Of a stretch of 64,000 nt of DNA, positions 31,530 through 43,247 are shown piece after piece. Each line of letters opens with the position of its first letter. Position 1 is the stretch's first letter. Origin of the DNA: Ziziphus jujuba (Eukaryota > Streptophyta > Magnoliopsida > Rosales > Rhamnaceae); the NCBI RefSeq assembly GCF_031755915.1, contig NC_083384.1, positions 18,631,001 through 18,695,000 of the forward strand, given 5' to 3'. Under the pieces are notes generated by a model that did no database searches, was not told where the DNA came from, and was given only the letters and a program-made list of their open reading frames with translations. The translations under genes were made by a program, and so were the position numbers.

Positions 31530-32695
31530 CTATCTCCACAGCATTTTCGATCGTTTCCTCCATCCGTCTAGCTCCCATTGGGTATTCTTTTCTTCCAGAA
31601 GCATTTCCTCAGTTGGGTATTGACCTTGCAGCCATTGAATTCTGCCTTGTAGCTTAGCCACCTTCGCGTGGCAGAAACCAATCACATTCGTATTCCAACC
31701 CTTGAGAGCTACAACAGTATAATGAATTTTGTATCTAACTGAAGCTTTTCCATTTCTTGACTCTGCCTCTTGCCATGTTGTACTCACCACTTCCTTGCAC
31801 CTAGGATCCTTCGTCCATATTTCCGTGAATTGGAAATGTGTAGCTTTTGATTGATGATCCAAGGAAAGACATAGTTTAATTGGCACATGATCGGAAACAA
31901 CACTGGAGAGGTGAATCATGGCTACTTGATCAAACATAGTTCACCAATCCGGGTTAACCAGAACCTTATCAAGGCATTCTCTAATGTTTCCACTCCCACC
32001 TTTTTTATTACACCACGTAAAGATGTTCCCAAAGAAACCAATATCCAAAGCTCCTACCTCAAACATGAAATTTCTAAGAAAGTGGTTGAATTTAACAGAC
32101 ACTGGTCTTTTTTTCCAAACTTCTCATTTTGGTCAATAACATCATTAAAATCACCTACATAGACCCAGGCCTTTAACCCTGCTCTCACTTTCCTCCCTAG
32201 TTCCTCCCAAAAAATAGTTCTCAAAGGTCGTTCTACTGGGCAATAGCAACACCAAAGCATCCAGCTACCTTCACCTTCTGAGTCCACTAAAACTCTGATA
32301 ATCCATTGAGACATAGAGATGACTGTCCACTTCCAGTAATTATTCCAAATCAGGGCCAATCCTCCCTTATTATCTTCCGCTTCGGTGACAACAAGATTAT
32401 CAAAACCCAACTTTTGATTTATTCTTTCCATTTTATCCCTATTGGATTTGGTTTCACAGAAGAAAAGGCCCATCAGGGAGTGATTCTTTATTAGGCCTCT
32501 CAGGCCTCTAACTGCCGAGGCTCTCCCTAAACCTCGGCAGTTCCAAGATATGAAATTCATTGGCGAGGTGGGGGCATGATAAGGCCCACCTCCTGGGGCC
32601 ACAGTATCGATAATCTGGTATTGCTTTGACCCTTCCTCAGTGGTCTTACCTTCCTCTTTATTCTGCAAGCTCAAACTCCTTGTGCACGCTTTCAT
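31530..32695 (-). pseudogene. LINE AP-endonuclease remnant
   Basis: The longer piece (32695-32054) contains MNFISWNCRGLGRASAVRGL, FFCETKS, NKGGLALIWNN and VYVGDFNDV, the signature motifs of the exonuclease/endonuclease/phosphatase fold that nicks target DNA for L1 retrotransposition. A second piece (31937-31530) continues with LSSVVSDHVPIKLCL, holding the catalytic SDH motif. A frameshift near 32054 separates them. Confidence 0.88.
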
Positions 32696-33557
32696 CCTTA
32701 CTCTCGAGGATGTTATGGGGTTTAAAATGGTATTTGCCTGGAAACCTTTAGTCTTTGACCCTTTTCACTGTGTCCCACTAGCTCACCATGCTCCCAAAAG
32801 GCTTTTCCCCTCTTTTGGACCCTCCTTGGTTACTTCCTGGGCTTGAGACACTAATTGAAGGGAAAAAACCTCTTGCCTGTTGTGGAGCCCATTTCTCACA
32901 GGAAATTTTCAAAAAGTTATGAGTTGGCCCGATGGGCCTCTTTGGGGATTCCTTCATTTGGGCTCAGTTTTGGCCATTTACCTTTTGGCCTATGTGAAAA
33001 AGTTTTGGCCTTTCTCTTGAGGCCCACCACTTGTGTCTCGAGATCCTATTTAATTTGCAAACTCTGAGCCATGAACTTGGGGAACTCAATGCCTTTCAGC
33101 TATTGTCCTCTGCTTGTCAGATAATGTGGATTTTTCGTAGGGTTATGCTTATTATCCTCAGCCACCCAATCCTCCTGTCTACCAAATTTGAATTCTTCTC
33201 TCTCAGAATTTGAAAAGATCTCACCCTGAAACCTAGCAGAGTGGGTTGAAAAGGGCCTACAATCCTTGTCAAATTTTTCTATAAGCATATTGTCCTATTC
33301 CCTAGGGTTAAGGTTTTGCACAGTTTCACACCCACTCCTTGTACGATCATCTTCTGTCCGTTGAAGATGGGTATCACCTAATGTATCACCGGAATTCGAT
33401 GTTGGCGCCTCTTCTCGTTCTCCTGGATTGTTTGAGGCTTCCATTTGATTGGGGTTACCATCCATTTCACCCTCTTGTTAACCAAAATCCCGATATCCTC
33501 CATACCCAACTCCTTGTTCGAATAAGAGTCGAAATAGTCCCTTCTTGGATTTTCAAT

Positions 33558-34360
33558 TCACCACAGGAAGTTGCTTTCGTTCACCATTGAATAAACACCA
33601 TCCTCAGCTCTTAGCCAAGGACTGTAATTATCGCCCTCCTTCTTAGTGTAATTATTGCCTTCTTCCTTAGTCGTGGTACTTGGGTTTTCAGTAAATTTGT
33701 TCTTTAGATGACCAATAACTCCACAATTGTAGCCAAAATCTCCTAACATTTCATAGCAAATTTGAATCCACAGTTTTTCGTTACCTATTTTCTAAAAGAA
33801 TCCTATGGGTAATGGCTTGGAAATATTGATTTCCACTTGTAAACGCATATATTTCATACCCGTTAAGTTTTGTCTTGCATTGTCTTCACATTTAAGAACT
33901 TCTTTAAATAAACTCCCAATTCTAACCGCATTTTCTTTATTCATATATTGCAAAGTAGTCCATGGATTTGGATCTAGAAAGAAGATGAGGTAAAATCAAA
34001 ATCTCTTACCAACATTTTAGGATTCCATTCTTTAAAGGCTAGATGGGCACCGTTGATCATCCATGGCCTTCGGTTCTAGACTCTGTTTCTATCTGTAGTG
34101 TTTTTGAAGGAAAATAAGAAAGTGTTGGGATTCAATTGATCCACTGTCACTGACTCCTACGTCAACCAAATTCGTTTGGTGATCAAATGCCCTATAAATT
34201 TTTTCACCACATTCTCAGAGATAGTCATTCCTACTAGAGTCAGACTTGCCTTCCTTTCTGCCTCCACCACATTTGCCTTTAGCTCTAGTTGTGGTATGTT
34301 TCTCAAAATTCTATTGGAAATCTGAACATTATCCATGTATCATTTAACTTTGTACACCAA
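33558..34360 (-). pseudogene. LINE ORF1 remnant (DUF4283-like, zinc knuckle)
   Basis: On the minus strand, FLFSFKNTTDRNRV, RRPWMINGAHLAFKEWNP and a following hydrophobic stretch match the DUF4283 domain typical of plant LINE ORF1 proteins. Nearer 33749 the peptide FGYNCGVIGHLKNKF is a decayed CCHC zinc knuckle. Stops interrupt both, so no product is expected. Confidence 0.65.
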
Positions 34361-34454
34361 CTGTGATGATGAGAGATTCTTCCTTAAATGCTTGCATAAA
34401 CTTGCAATACTACACAAGATTTCAAATAGAAATCACCATGAGCGAAACGCCTAA

Positions 34455-34760
34455 TTAATATATAATTATGTTCTCCTTATAATTGATCAATTCAAAAAGG
34501 AAATGAACATGATCGATAAACGAGATTGGCATGTAGCATAACCATATTAACCAACAAAAACTTGTAAACAAATGGCTTATGTTTATTTGAACAAATAAAG
34601 TTATATTATTATATATACTCGAACAACTTTGTTCTTTTCATTAAATATATATATATATATATATACAACCGAATTTCATCATTGAATTTGTAATTTTTCT
34701 TTTGACAAATTTGTAGTGAAATAACTAGATGCGTAAATTAAGGCCGCTATCCAACTCAAG
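34455..34760. other. Displaced downstream flank of membrane-protein copy B
   Basis: This segment matches the region after copy D (57800-58080) in order: TTAATATATAATTATGTTCT / TTAATATATAATAATCTTCT, ACCATATTA, GAACAAATAAAGTTAT / GAACAAACAAAATTAT, ACTCGAACAACTTTGTTC / ACTCAAACGCCTTCCTTC, and GACAAATTTGTAG / GACAAATTTGTGG. It is therefore the 3' flank of copy B, moved 6 kb away by the LINE insertion. It includes a (TA)n run at 34648-34664. Confidence 0.65.
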
Positions 34761-35390
34761 TCCTAAAATTTGAATTTTAATGGACATGGGCTTGGTTTTT
34801 TAAGGTTTGATAGAAAGTTTCAGGCTAAATCGAATTGGACTGATATTATTTTGGAGAATTTGGTCCAATACCCCTATTGGAAGGCCTTTAGGGTTATTAA
34901 CCCACTCGACTCTAAATTTTTTTGTTTTACCCTCTTATTTTTTAATATTCCTAAAGTACCCTTTTCAAATATTAAAAGAAAAATTAAATTAAAATGATCA
35001 ATTTTTCCGTTGAACCTGAACAAAGTATGAAGGAAAAAGGAAGACAAAACAGCTCTGAGATCTCTTCTCCCTCTCTGGGTGCGATCTCGTCTTTCCCTTT
35101 CAATCATTGGTAAGTTTATCTTGTTGAAATTTTTGTGTTTTACAAATAATTTTTTAGTTTTAGTTCAAGGGTTAGGTTTATTTGAGTTTATTTGTTGGGT
35201 TTGTTCGTGTTCTTCATTTTTCAATTAACACAAACTTTGATTCTTCTCCTAGTAATCCTCTATTTTTTATTCTTCTCTTGGTAATCCTTTCTCTATTTCT
35301 GTTTTCAAACCCACCTATTGTTTATTTGTATGCGTCTATCAAAATCATATTTGAAGTTCTACTCGGTTTTCTATTATTTTTTTTCTTAGT
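34761..35390 (+). other. Unassigned sequence before the RPL5 fragment
   Basis: There is a CT-rich leader-like stretch (35060-35100) followed by CATTGGTAAGTTT, which would fit a 5'UTR/first-intron boundary, then T-rich sequence to a CTTAG at 35383-35389. It could be the 5' end and an intron of the same displaced gene that supplied the RPL5-like exon; this is speculative. Confidence 0.25.
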
Positions 35391-35520
35391 GAAATCCTTT
35401 AGTGAGTACATAGAAAGAGGAATTAAGGCAGATAACCTTGAAGAACTGTACAAGAAAATTCATGCTGTCGTTTGTGCTGATCCCATAATGAAGAAATCCA
35501 ATAAGGATCCACCCAAGGAC
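35391..35520 (+). pseudogene. Ribosomal protein L5 (uL18) exon fragment
   Basis: The frame FSEYIERGIKADNLEELYKK, then IHAVVCADPIMKKSNKDPPK, is the C-terminal region of cytosolic ribosomal protein L5 (family consensus with FSEYI, ADN-EE-YKK, ADP--KKS). It follows a good acceptor (TTTTTTTTCTTAG) and loses homology after PPK, where the family continues with a basic tail. No upstream L5 exons are present in the window. It is therefore a captured or duplicated gene fragment, perhaps carried by a transposon. Substitutions such as Cys in VVCADP indicate decay. Confidence 0.7.
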
Positions 35521-35990
35521 ACTATAAATGTTTATGGTATACTTACTTTTTTTTTTTTTTAATCAAAAATTCAAAATCTATCACTTATTGGTGGAACATT
35601 TTCTCAAGGCTTTACAATTTTTGTTTCAATTTTTTATTGCTATTTCAATTTTTGGTTGTAGACCCCATTTTAGGTCATTTCTTTTTTATTTTTATTTTTT
35701 ATGTGCAAAGACTAAAAGAACCATAAATGGTAGTGAAAAGAGAAATGATAAAAATAAACAATAAGCATCCTACTTACTATTTCATTCTTGTTAAAATATA
35801 TATGTTTTCTTAAAGTTTAAATTTTTTTGAGGTTTATAATTAATTAATATTAACTGGTCTTGTGTTTGATTGTGCTTAACCTTATATAATGTTGTCTAAC
35901 AGAGAAAATATTTAGTTTAAATCCTAAACCAATATCTGCATATGTAATTTTATCTAAAATACATGCTGTACTTGGAAATGGAGTGAGAAG
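35521..35990. other. AT-rich spacer
   Basis: T-rich sequence between the RPL5 fragment and the tandem array, with a T run at 35549-35560. Nothing recognisable. Confidence 0.5.
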
Positions 35991-37570
35991 ATGGAAGTGA
36001 GGAAGAGACTGAAAGACTTGGAAGTTGTTGAATTGAATTGTGAAGATTTTAGTGAATTTTTTTTTGAATTCACAATTATCAATGGGCCATCGGTATTATC
36101 GATGGGTATCATCAGTAATTTTGCCAGCAACCTTGCCAATTATTGGAAGGATTACCAATGGTTTCTATCGATAATACCAATGGCCCATTGGTAATCAACC
36201 ATAAATCAAATTTTTACCCCTTATCTCTTCTTTTTGCATTTTCTTCACTTTAGCATTTTATTTATCATGAAATAAGGTTTTAATTAACATGTTATGTGGT
36301 GGAAATGAAAATTATAGAAGTTGTTTTATTCAATTGTTATGAGTTGAATTGAAAACATCTATCAGTAATACCGAAGGCTTGTTGGTAATAAAAAATTAAA
36401 TGAAATTTGTGCACTTTTTCCACTTCTTTTTTGTATTTTCTTCTCTTTATCATTTTATTTTTTCATTAAATAAGGTTGCAATGAACATGTTATATGGTGG
36501 AAATGCACACATAGTAAAGGTTGTTATATCAAATTATGATGATTTTAGTGGAAAAATTTTAGAATTCATAATTATCGATGGGCCATTGGTATTACCGATG
36601 GGTGCCATCAGTAATTTTTCCAGAAACCTTGCCAATTATTCAAACAATTACCAATGGCTTCCATCGGTAATCAATCATAAATCGAAAATTTGCCATTTTT
36701 TCTCATCTTTTTGTTTTTTCTTCTCTTTATCATTTTATTTATCATGACATAAGGTTTCAATTAACATGTAATATGGTGCAAATAAACATTATGAAAGTAG
36801 TTGTATTCAAATGTGATGATTTAAATTGAAAACAGTCATCGGTAATACCGAAGGCTTGTTGGTAATCAAAATTAAATGAAATTTTTGCACTTTTTCCACC
36901 TTTTTTGTTTTTTTCCTTTCTTTATCATGTTACTTATCATTAAATAAGGTTGTAATTAACATTTATAGAGTGGAAATAAACATAATAGAATTTGTTATAT
37001 TGAATTGTGATAATTTAAGTTGAAGAATTTTAGATTTCATGATTATCGATGGCCCATCGGTATTAGTGATGGTGCCATCAGTAATTTTTCTAGCAACCTT
37101 GCCAATTTTTGAAAGGATTACAGATGGCTTCCATCGGTAATCAACAATAAATCAAAATTTTGCCCCTTTTTCTCTTCTTTTTGTGACTTCTCTTTAGCAT
37201 TTTGTTTATCATTAAATAAGGTTTCAATTAATATGTTATAGGATGGAAATGCAAATTATAGAAGTTGTTGTATTCAATTGTTATGATTTGAATTGAAAAC
37301 CACCTCTTTTTTGTTCTTTCTTCTCTTTATCATGGTACTTATCACTAAATAAGGTTGCAATTAATATGTTATAGGGTGGAAATGCACATAATAGAAGTTG
37401 TTGTATTGAATTGTGATGATTTGAGTTGAAAAAAGTTACAATTCATAATTACCGATTGGCAATTGGTATTACCGATAGGAGCCATTGGTAAATTTTCTAG
37501 CAATCTTGCCCATTTTTGGAAGAACTACTGACCTCTTCCATCGGTAATAACGATTGCCATTCGTTGCGCT
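35991..37570. repeat. Tandem array of ~400-500-bp units with CCATCGGTA palindromes
   Basis: Four diverged units have their core near 36080, 36575, 37050 and 37460. Each contains ATTATCGATGGGCCATCGGTA or a close version, a GCCATCAGTAATTTTTCYAG block, AACCTTGCCAATT, then TTACCAATGGCTTCCATCGG. Between cores is a second conserved stretch: CTTCTCTTTATCATTTTATT, AAATAAGGTT, GGTGGAAATGCAC and GTAATACCGAAGGCTTGTTG. The motif CCATCGGTA / TACCGATGG occurs many times in both orientations, so each unit is rich in palindromes. Such arrays are typical of subterminal or internal parts of some DNA transposons (CACTA or Mutator-like). No transposase is seen. Confidence 0.65.
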
Positions 37571-38540
37571 TCAAGAAAGGTGGTGATGTGCTTCCACCAC
37601 ATCTTTTATGTTGCAGCTTCTTACTTCCTTTCTACAATTGAGATTGCAGGTTCTTCTTTGGTGCCATTCTAAAATACAGCCTATAAATATAAATTGACAA
37701 CACCAATCAACTTTTTATCCACATTTAAGCGCATAATCAAACATGTATACATATAATAAAGAACCACCACCCTAAATTACAAATAATATATATATATATA
37801 TATATAAATCAAACCAATAAGAAATAAACCTATAAATTTAAATTGCGAACACTAATAAGTTTTCATCCACATTTTAAGTTCATAGATATATGTATACAAA
37901 TATATATATAGCTACATATGAATGAATTAAATAGCATAAAAAAATGATCAAACACATTTATTTATGTATATTCATCCAAATTATTCCAACTTCTTTATCA
38001 CATACGTGAATATTACATGAACATTATAAAACGAATGAAATAATGTATCAAAACTATGCATGTTGGTCTACCATATTCACTAAGAGATATCATAATTGAC
38101 CAACAAAAATAAATAAATATATAACTATTTAGGTTCCAAAGGAAACATGACGTACAACCAATTAAAGTTGGATGAGAAGCTAAATTAGAAGTCAAAGAAT
38201 TGTGTAGGCAAAAAAATGGTCGGTCAGTGGTGCTGTTTAACTACAAATTGACAGTTCACAAGTTCTACTTATAAACCGTGGAACTTCAATATTGTTCACG
38301 AGTTCTAGTTTGCTACGTATGAGTTCTTATTTGCTAAATTCAAATTATTTTCTCTTCAATATTGTTCATGTGTTCTTCCTTGCTAAATTGCCAAATTCCC
38401 TTTCAAATTATTGTCATCTCATCTTATAAAAAAAAAAAAATTACCTTTAACAGGAGAGATTAATTTTTTTGGTAAAAATAAAAATTAATTATAATTTCTA
38501 AAAAGATTATAAACTTTCAAAAAATACATATTTTAATCTT
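37571..38540. other. AT-rich intergenic sequence
   Basis: Contains TA runs (37790-37805, 37898-37908) and long AT-rich sequence. No gene, RNA or clear repeat recognised. Confidence 0.55.
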
Positions 38541-40960
38541 TTTTGAACCCCAAAAAAAAAAAAAAGTTTGTGGATACATCCTTAGACAAGTTCTTAAGCA
38601 ATCATAGGATTCTTCATTACACCTCTTATAACTACACTTTGAAATATAATGGATTAGCCAAAAGGAAGAGTCAACAACTATTAGAGTTTTTCCATGGTTT
38701 TCTACTTGGCATGAAGATGCTTCGATATTATTGGAGAGAGTAGGTAAAATTTAACGTATATCTGAACACCATCCAAAGTCATTGATTTCCAAACACCACA
38801 GCAAAAGATGCAATCCTTACTCTCTATCCCTCATCTACCAAATCTTGTACCTTCAAATCTTTTGTTGTACTGCATATTTTTACATTCCCAAAAGTCAACA
38901 AAGCAAATTGGATCTATGTGCCAAAGAGTGTGTTTTTGTTGGATATTCTGATTTTCAAAGGGATACAGATGTTATGACCCTCAAACTCGAAAGATACGTG
39001 TAAGATGGATGTTTCTTTTCACGAATCAGAGTCTTACGATTCTAAGAGAGTTTATGAATATTCTCTTCAAGGAGGAAGTTCTAGTGAAAAGAACATGCTA
39101 AAAGGTGAAGATGGGCTCATGGAGTTAGAAGAACTAAGCAAAAGGTTGCAAAGAATTAACAGTAAATCTAGAATATTTGAATCCGACAATGTTTCGCTAG
39201 ATGAATCAGTTGCCATAAAATATAAATGTATTGAATCTAGCAATATAGAGTTGAATGGATTTGGTGTTGATAATGAATCAGACGATGAGCAAGTAAATGA
39301 ATTTGGTATTAGCTAAGACCTTAGCTTTGACTATCCTGATGAATCTGGCATTCCTAACATTTTTGAATTCTTTTCTCATTTATCTAACCAAATGATAAAG
39401 TTGCCTTTGTCTATACTAGAAACTAAAGACTTTTCCCAGAATGTTCTCCCCAATATAATCTCAAATCCCAATTCTAATTAATATGATAATTTATCTATAC
39501 TTGCAGGAGACATAGAACCCAAGTATCCACAAAGAGCAAAAAAAGGACTATCCAAAACATATATATAAGAAATTGATCTCAAATTCAAGATTAAGGATAG
39601 GCAAATCCAGAACAGAAAAGGCAATAAATGAAGAAATTAAGGCTCTTTAAGGCAATGCAACTTGGGAATGTGCAATTATCCTAAGGAAAAAAGACAATTT
39701 GTTGTAGATAAGTGTTCACCATAAAGCTTAAAGCGAATGGTAGCATCAATATATACAAAAAGCAAGATTAGTTGAAAAAAGATATATGTAGAAATATAAA
39801 TGTTTGCTATAGTAGCCAAGATCAATACAATTTAGATTTTAATATCCTTAGCAGCTTATCGAGATCGGCCATGAAACAGTACAAAGTTGAAATGCTTTTC
39901 TTAATGGGAATTTAGAAGATAAAGTATATATGGATTTGCCACCTGGAAGTAAATGTGGACCCTCAAGTAATGGTAAAGTCTGTAAGTTAAAAAAGTCTTT
40001 ATATGGGTTATAATTGTTAGAAAGAGCCTAGTTTGGTAGATTCTCAAAGGCAATGAAGGCATTTGGTTATAATCGAAGTAATTCATATCATAGTTTGTTT
40101 ATAAAATATAAAGTCAAAAAGGTAATAGCTTTAATTCTGTATGTGGATGATACAGTTTTAACATGTAATAATCCGGATGAAATAAAGGTATTGCAAGAGT
40201 GTTTGGCCATAAACTCTAATGAAAGATCTTGGTCAATTAAAGTACTTCTTAAAAATCCAAGTTTCAAAATCAAAACATGGAATTTCCTAATCATAAAGAA
40301 AATACATGTTTGATCTTCTAACTAAAACTGGGATGCTAGATTGCAAGTTAGTAGAGATGCCCATAAAGATGAATCACAGACTTAGAGAATATCTAAATTA
40401 GTTTCTTATTGATAAGGATTATTATTAGTGATTTAGTTGGAAGACTAATCTACTTATCACACATAAGACCGGATATAGCTTATGCCATAAGCATAGTAAG
40501 TCAGTTTATATATGCGCCAAGTGATGAACATATGGATGTTGCATATCGAATTTTAAGAAAAGGTTTGCTATTTTCCAAAAGTGATAGCTTGGATATTGCA
40601 GGACAGGGCAGAAGATCAAATAAATAGAAGGTCCACATCTAAGTGCTTCATGTTCATCGAATAATATTTAGTCACTTAGAGAAGGAAAAAGTAAAAGGTT
40701 GTAGCAGAATCCGGTACAACATGATTGTACTAAATATGTGGAAGTTGAACATAGCTTCATCAAGGAAAATATGGATAGAAAAATTATTCAATTTCCATTT
40801 GTTAAGTTAGAAGATCAATTAGCAGAAGCACTTACAAAGGTTGTACCTAGAAAAATTTTAATGTTTCAATTGACAAGGTAGGCTTGATAAAAATCTATAT
40901 TCCAATTTGAAATGGAGTATCAGCATGAAGAGTTAATACCTAATTATCGTAAATAATCGA
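38541..40960 (+). mobile_element. Ty1/copia retrotransposon remnant I
   Basis: Degenerate pol pieces appear in the correct copia order on the plus strand. The integrase end is HYTSYNYTLKYNGLAKRK-like (38610-38665), followed by IPKSQQSKLDLCAKECVFVGY (38890-38955). The reverse transcriptase shows ILYVDDTVL (40134-40160). Then come VGRLIYLSHIRPDIAYAIS (40435-40490) and an RNase H end LAEALTKVVPRKIL (40817-40860). Stops and frameshifts are frequent. The gag and the 5' part are missing. The Ty3/gypsy element at 41000 is inserted just beyond its 3' end. Confidence 0.8.
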
Positions 40961-40994
40961 TTACTCTTTTTAAGATTAATTAATGAGTAGTAAG

Positions 40995-40999
40995 TTTAC
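40995..40999. repeat. Left target-site duplication TTTAC
   Basis: TTTAC immediately precedes the first LTR (TGATGTG...) at 41000 and is repeated exactly at 48367-48371, directly after the last base of the inverted third LTR. Confidence 0.75.
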
Positions 41000-42118
41000 T
41001 GATGTGATTCCGCTCGAGCCCGCTCAACCGATATCCGCTAAGGTGCTGACTCGACACGGATGAAGACTAGGCCAATCACAAGAGCTCAAATTAAGAGATT
41101 TAAGGACAACCTGGGAGTATTTATACAGGGGGTAATCAATCTCAACAGAGCTTGTCCATACTTGAAGATACAAATCCTATTCTAAGCATGCAAGTGGTGG
41201 AAGCCGATACAGACCCGGGTGATGGTTTTGGTACATTTTTGGAGTTCGGGAAGCATGAAATGGTTTTGATGCTTTATGGGTTTAATACATATGCCTAATA
41301 GGTCATGGAATCAAGTTAAATCAGCCTTAAATGCAATCAAAAAGGGCTTGTACGGACAGCATCAACAATTTGGCCGAATTTGCTGTATTGCTTGCTGGCT
41401 TTACTGTATTTTACTGTATTAGCCTTTTTTTATTTTTCCAAGCATGGGCAACGTGTGGGACTTCATATTCAGCTTATTTGGCATCCTAGAAGGAATCTAG
41501 AAGCTGATTTAAAGCTCAAAGAGGTCAAAGATTGATCAAAGTCAACTTGATCAAAAGGCTAGCATTTTTAGTTTCCCAATTTGTTTTTACTTTTTGTTTT
41601 AGGAAACTACCATTACATTTTGGCTTTTATTTATTTATTTTCTGGACAAATAACTTTAGTATTCTTTCCATTGTAAATTAATTAATTCCTAATTTAATAT
41701 AAAGGAATTAATTAATCAAACTTAGATTAGGAAAGAAAGTATAGTTTCAACTAACTAGGTTTCTTTATGTGTGGTGGCCGGTTTTCTTTATGTTCTAGGG
41801 TTTTATTTTGCGGCTTTGTAGCCTATTTAAAGTCTTATTTTTCAATAAGAATACAACTTTGATTTGATTAACAAAATACTTGTGAGATTAATTATCTCTT
41901 TGTTCTTTGAGAACACCTAAAACACCATTAGAGAATTGGTTGTTTTAGCTTGACTTATCAATAGGTTTTCCATCCCCTATTGTGGCGTCTCCATTATACC
42001 AAGGTTTCTAACCACATGTTGGTTAGGGGTTGAGGTCAATTCCATTACAACTTGAACATAATCAGATCCGGGCTAATATAATACGGGTTTAGGAGCAGGT
42101 CGTCCTAGGTTCGTATCA
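41000..42118 (+). repeat. 5' LTR of the Ty3/gypsy element
   Basis: Starts TGATGTGATTCCGC and ends TTCGTATCA (1119 bp). The start is fixed by the target duplication on its left and by the polypurine tract before the matching 3' LTR; the end is fixed by the primer-binding site that follows. A TATTTAAAG-like TATA box lies near 41823. The 5' end contains the last codons of the pol frame (DVIPLEPAQPI), as in the 3' LTR. Confidence 0.9.
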
Positions 42119-42120
42119 TT

Positions 42121-42132
42121 TGTAATCAGAGC
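42121..42132 (+). promoter_or_regulatory. Primer-binding site (initiator tRNA-Met, degenerate)
   Basis: TGTAATCAGAGC lies 2 bp after the LTR and matches the usual plant initiator-Met binding site TGGTATCAGAGC at 10 of 12 positions. It primes minus-strand cDNA synthesis. Confidence 0.75.
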
Positions 42133-43247
42133 TACATTTTGTTCAGGTTTGAGCTATCTTTATTTGCTTTATTTTTTTTTGTGTTATTCTGCAATTTTAG
42201 CATTAGGTTAAGGTTGCTTCTATCATCATACACGTTCTGCATCTTAAAAAAAAAAAAAAAAATTCATTCCTAGTTGAATTAGGATTTCCTAGTTTTATTG
42301 TATTTTTGTTTCCTACTTTGTTGGTTGTTTTTCATCGTTGTTCTTGTTGATTTTGGTTTTTGTTGATTTTTCTTTGCTGTTTTAGTCTTAAGTATTTGCA
42401 TTCATATATTCAACAAAAAAAAAAAAGAGACTTTGCGGCAACATTTAAAAAAAAAAAAAAAACTGCACATTTGTGTTCATTTGGAGTTCACGGGTTTGGT
42501 GTTTGTTTTGGAGTTGGAGTTGCAATTCTTAGTGTTGATCTTTGCTACTGCAATATTTTTATGTTCTGTGAGTGAAAAAAAAAAAAAAAAAGAAGAGGTA
42601 AAGCCGAATATAAAAAAAATATATATATATTTCGGTTTGTTGGAGTTTGATTTGTTTGCTGGAAATTTGTTGGAGCTGCTGGTTTTTTTTCTTTTCATTT
42701 AAGTTGCTGGGAAATTATTTTTGCTGCTGGATATTTGGATTTTGGGTGCTTAAATTATTTGGATTAAAATTAGTTAAAGGAATTGATACAAAACTTGAAT
42801 TACAAAGAACAACAACCAACAACTTTTCTATATTTTTGTTCTCTTTGATTCTTGTTCGTATTTGAATTTCTTTTTCTAGAATTTTATTCTTGAACTCATA
42901 ATCTATTACCATCTGGTCCAGTTCTTCAAAATTTCAAAGTTTTCTCAATTAATTTGCTTTATTTTGTCTAGAAAAACCGAAAATAGGTATTTTCATTCCG
43001 TTCGGTATTTGTTTATTTTTGCTTACTGTTTTGTTGATAAGTTTAATTAAAGCATACTAGTGATCTAATTGCTGTTTTGTGGGTGTTTTAATTAGAACTT
43101 TGAGATAATTCATTGAGTGGAAAAAGGCAAGAGTGTGTAAGCTTAAAAGAGGGTAAAACCGAAACAAGTGTGCAAACACGAGTGTCAAGTCCTTATTTGA
43201 GTGAAACGCGTAAGGGAGTGAAATTGTAAGGTCCTATTTTATTTCTG
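42133..43247 (+). other. Untranslated leader of the Ty3/gypsy element
   Basis: About 1.1 kb between the PBS and the gag start, T-rich with A runs (42246, 42414, 42449, 42575) and no coding capacity. Length and position fit the packaging/leader region of plant gypsy elements. Confidence 0.6.

Larger units (their letters stand above)
28300..34430 (-). mobile_element. L1-type LINE (non-LTR retrotransposon), degenerate, ~6.1 kb
   Basis: Read on the minus strand the order is that of a plant L1: an ORF1 relic with a DUF4283-like domain and a CCHC-like knuckle (34360-33558), an apurinic endonuclease (32695-31530), a reverse transcriptase (31276-30298), a zf-RVT region and RNase H (29155-28593), then a 3' end with T-rich sequence on the plus strand (28290-28316), its poly-A. 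Many stops and frameshifts show it is inactive. It is inserted in the 3' part of copy B of the small membrane-protein gene, whose flank continues at 34455. Exact ends and target duplication could not be fixed. Confidence 0.88.
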
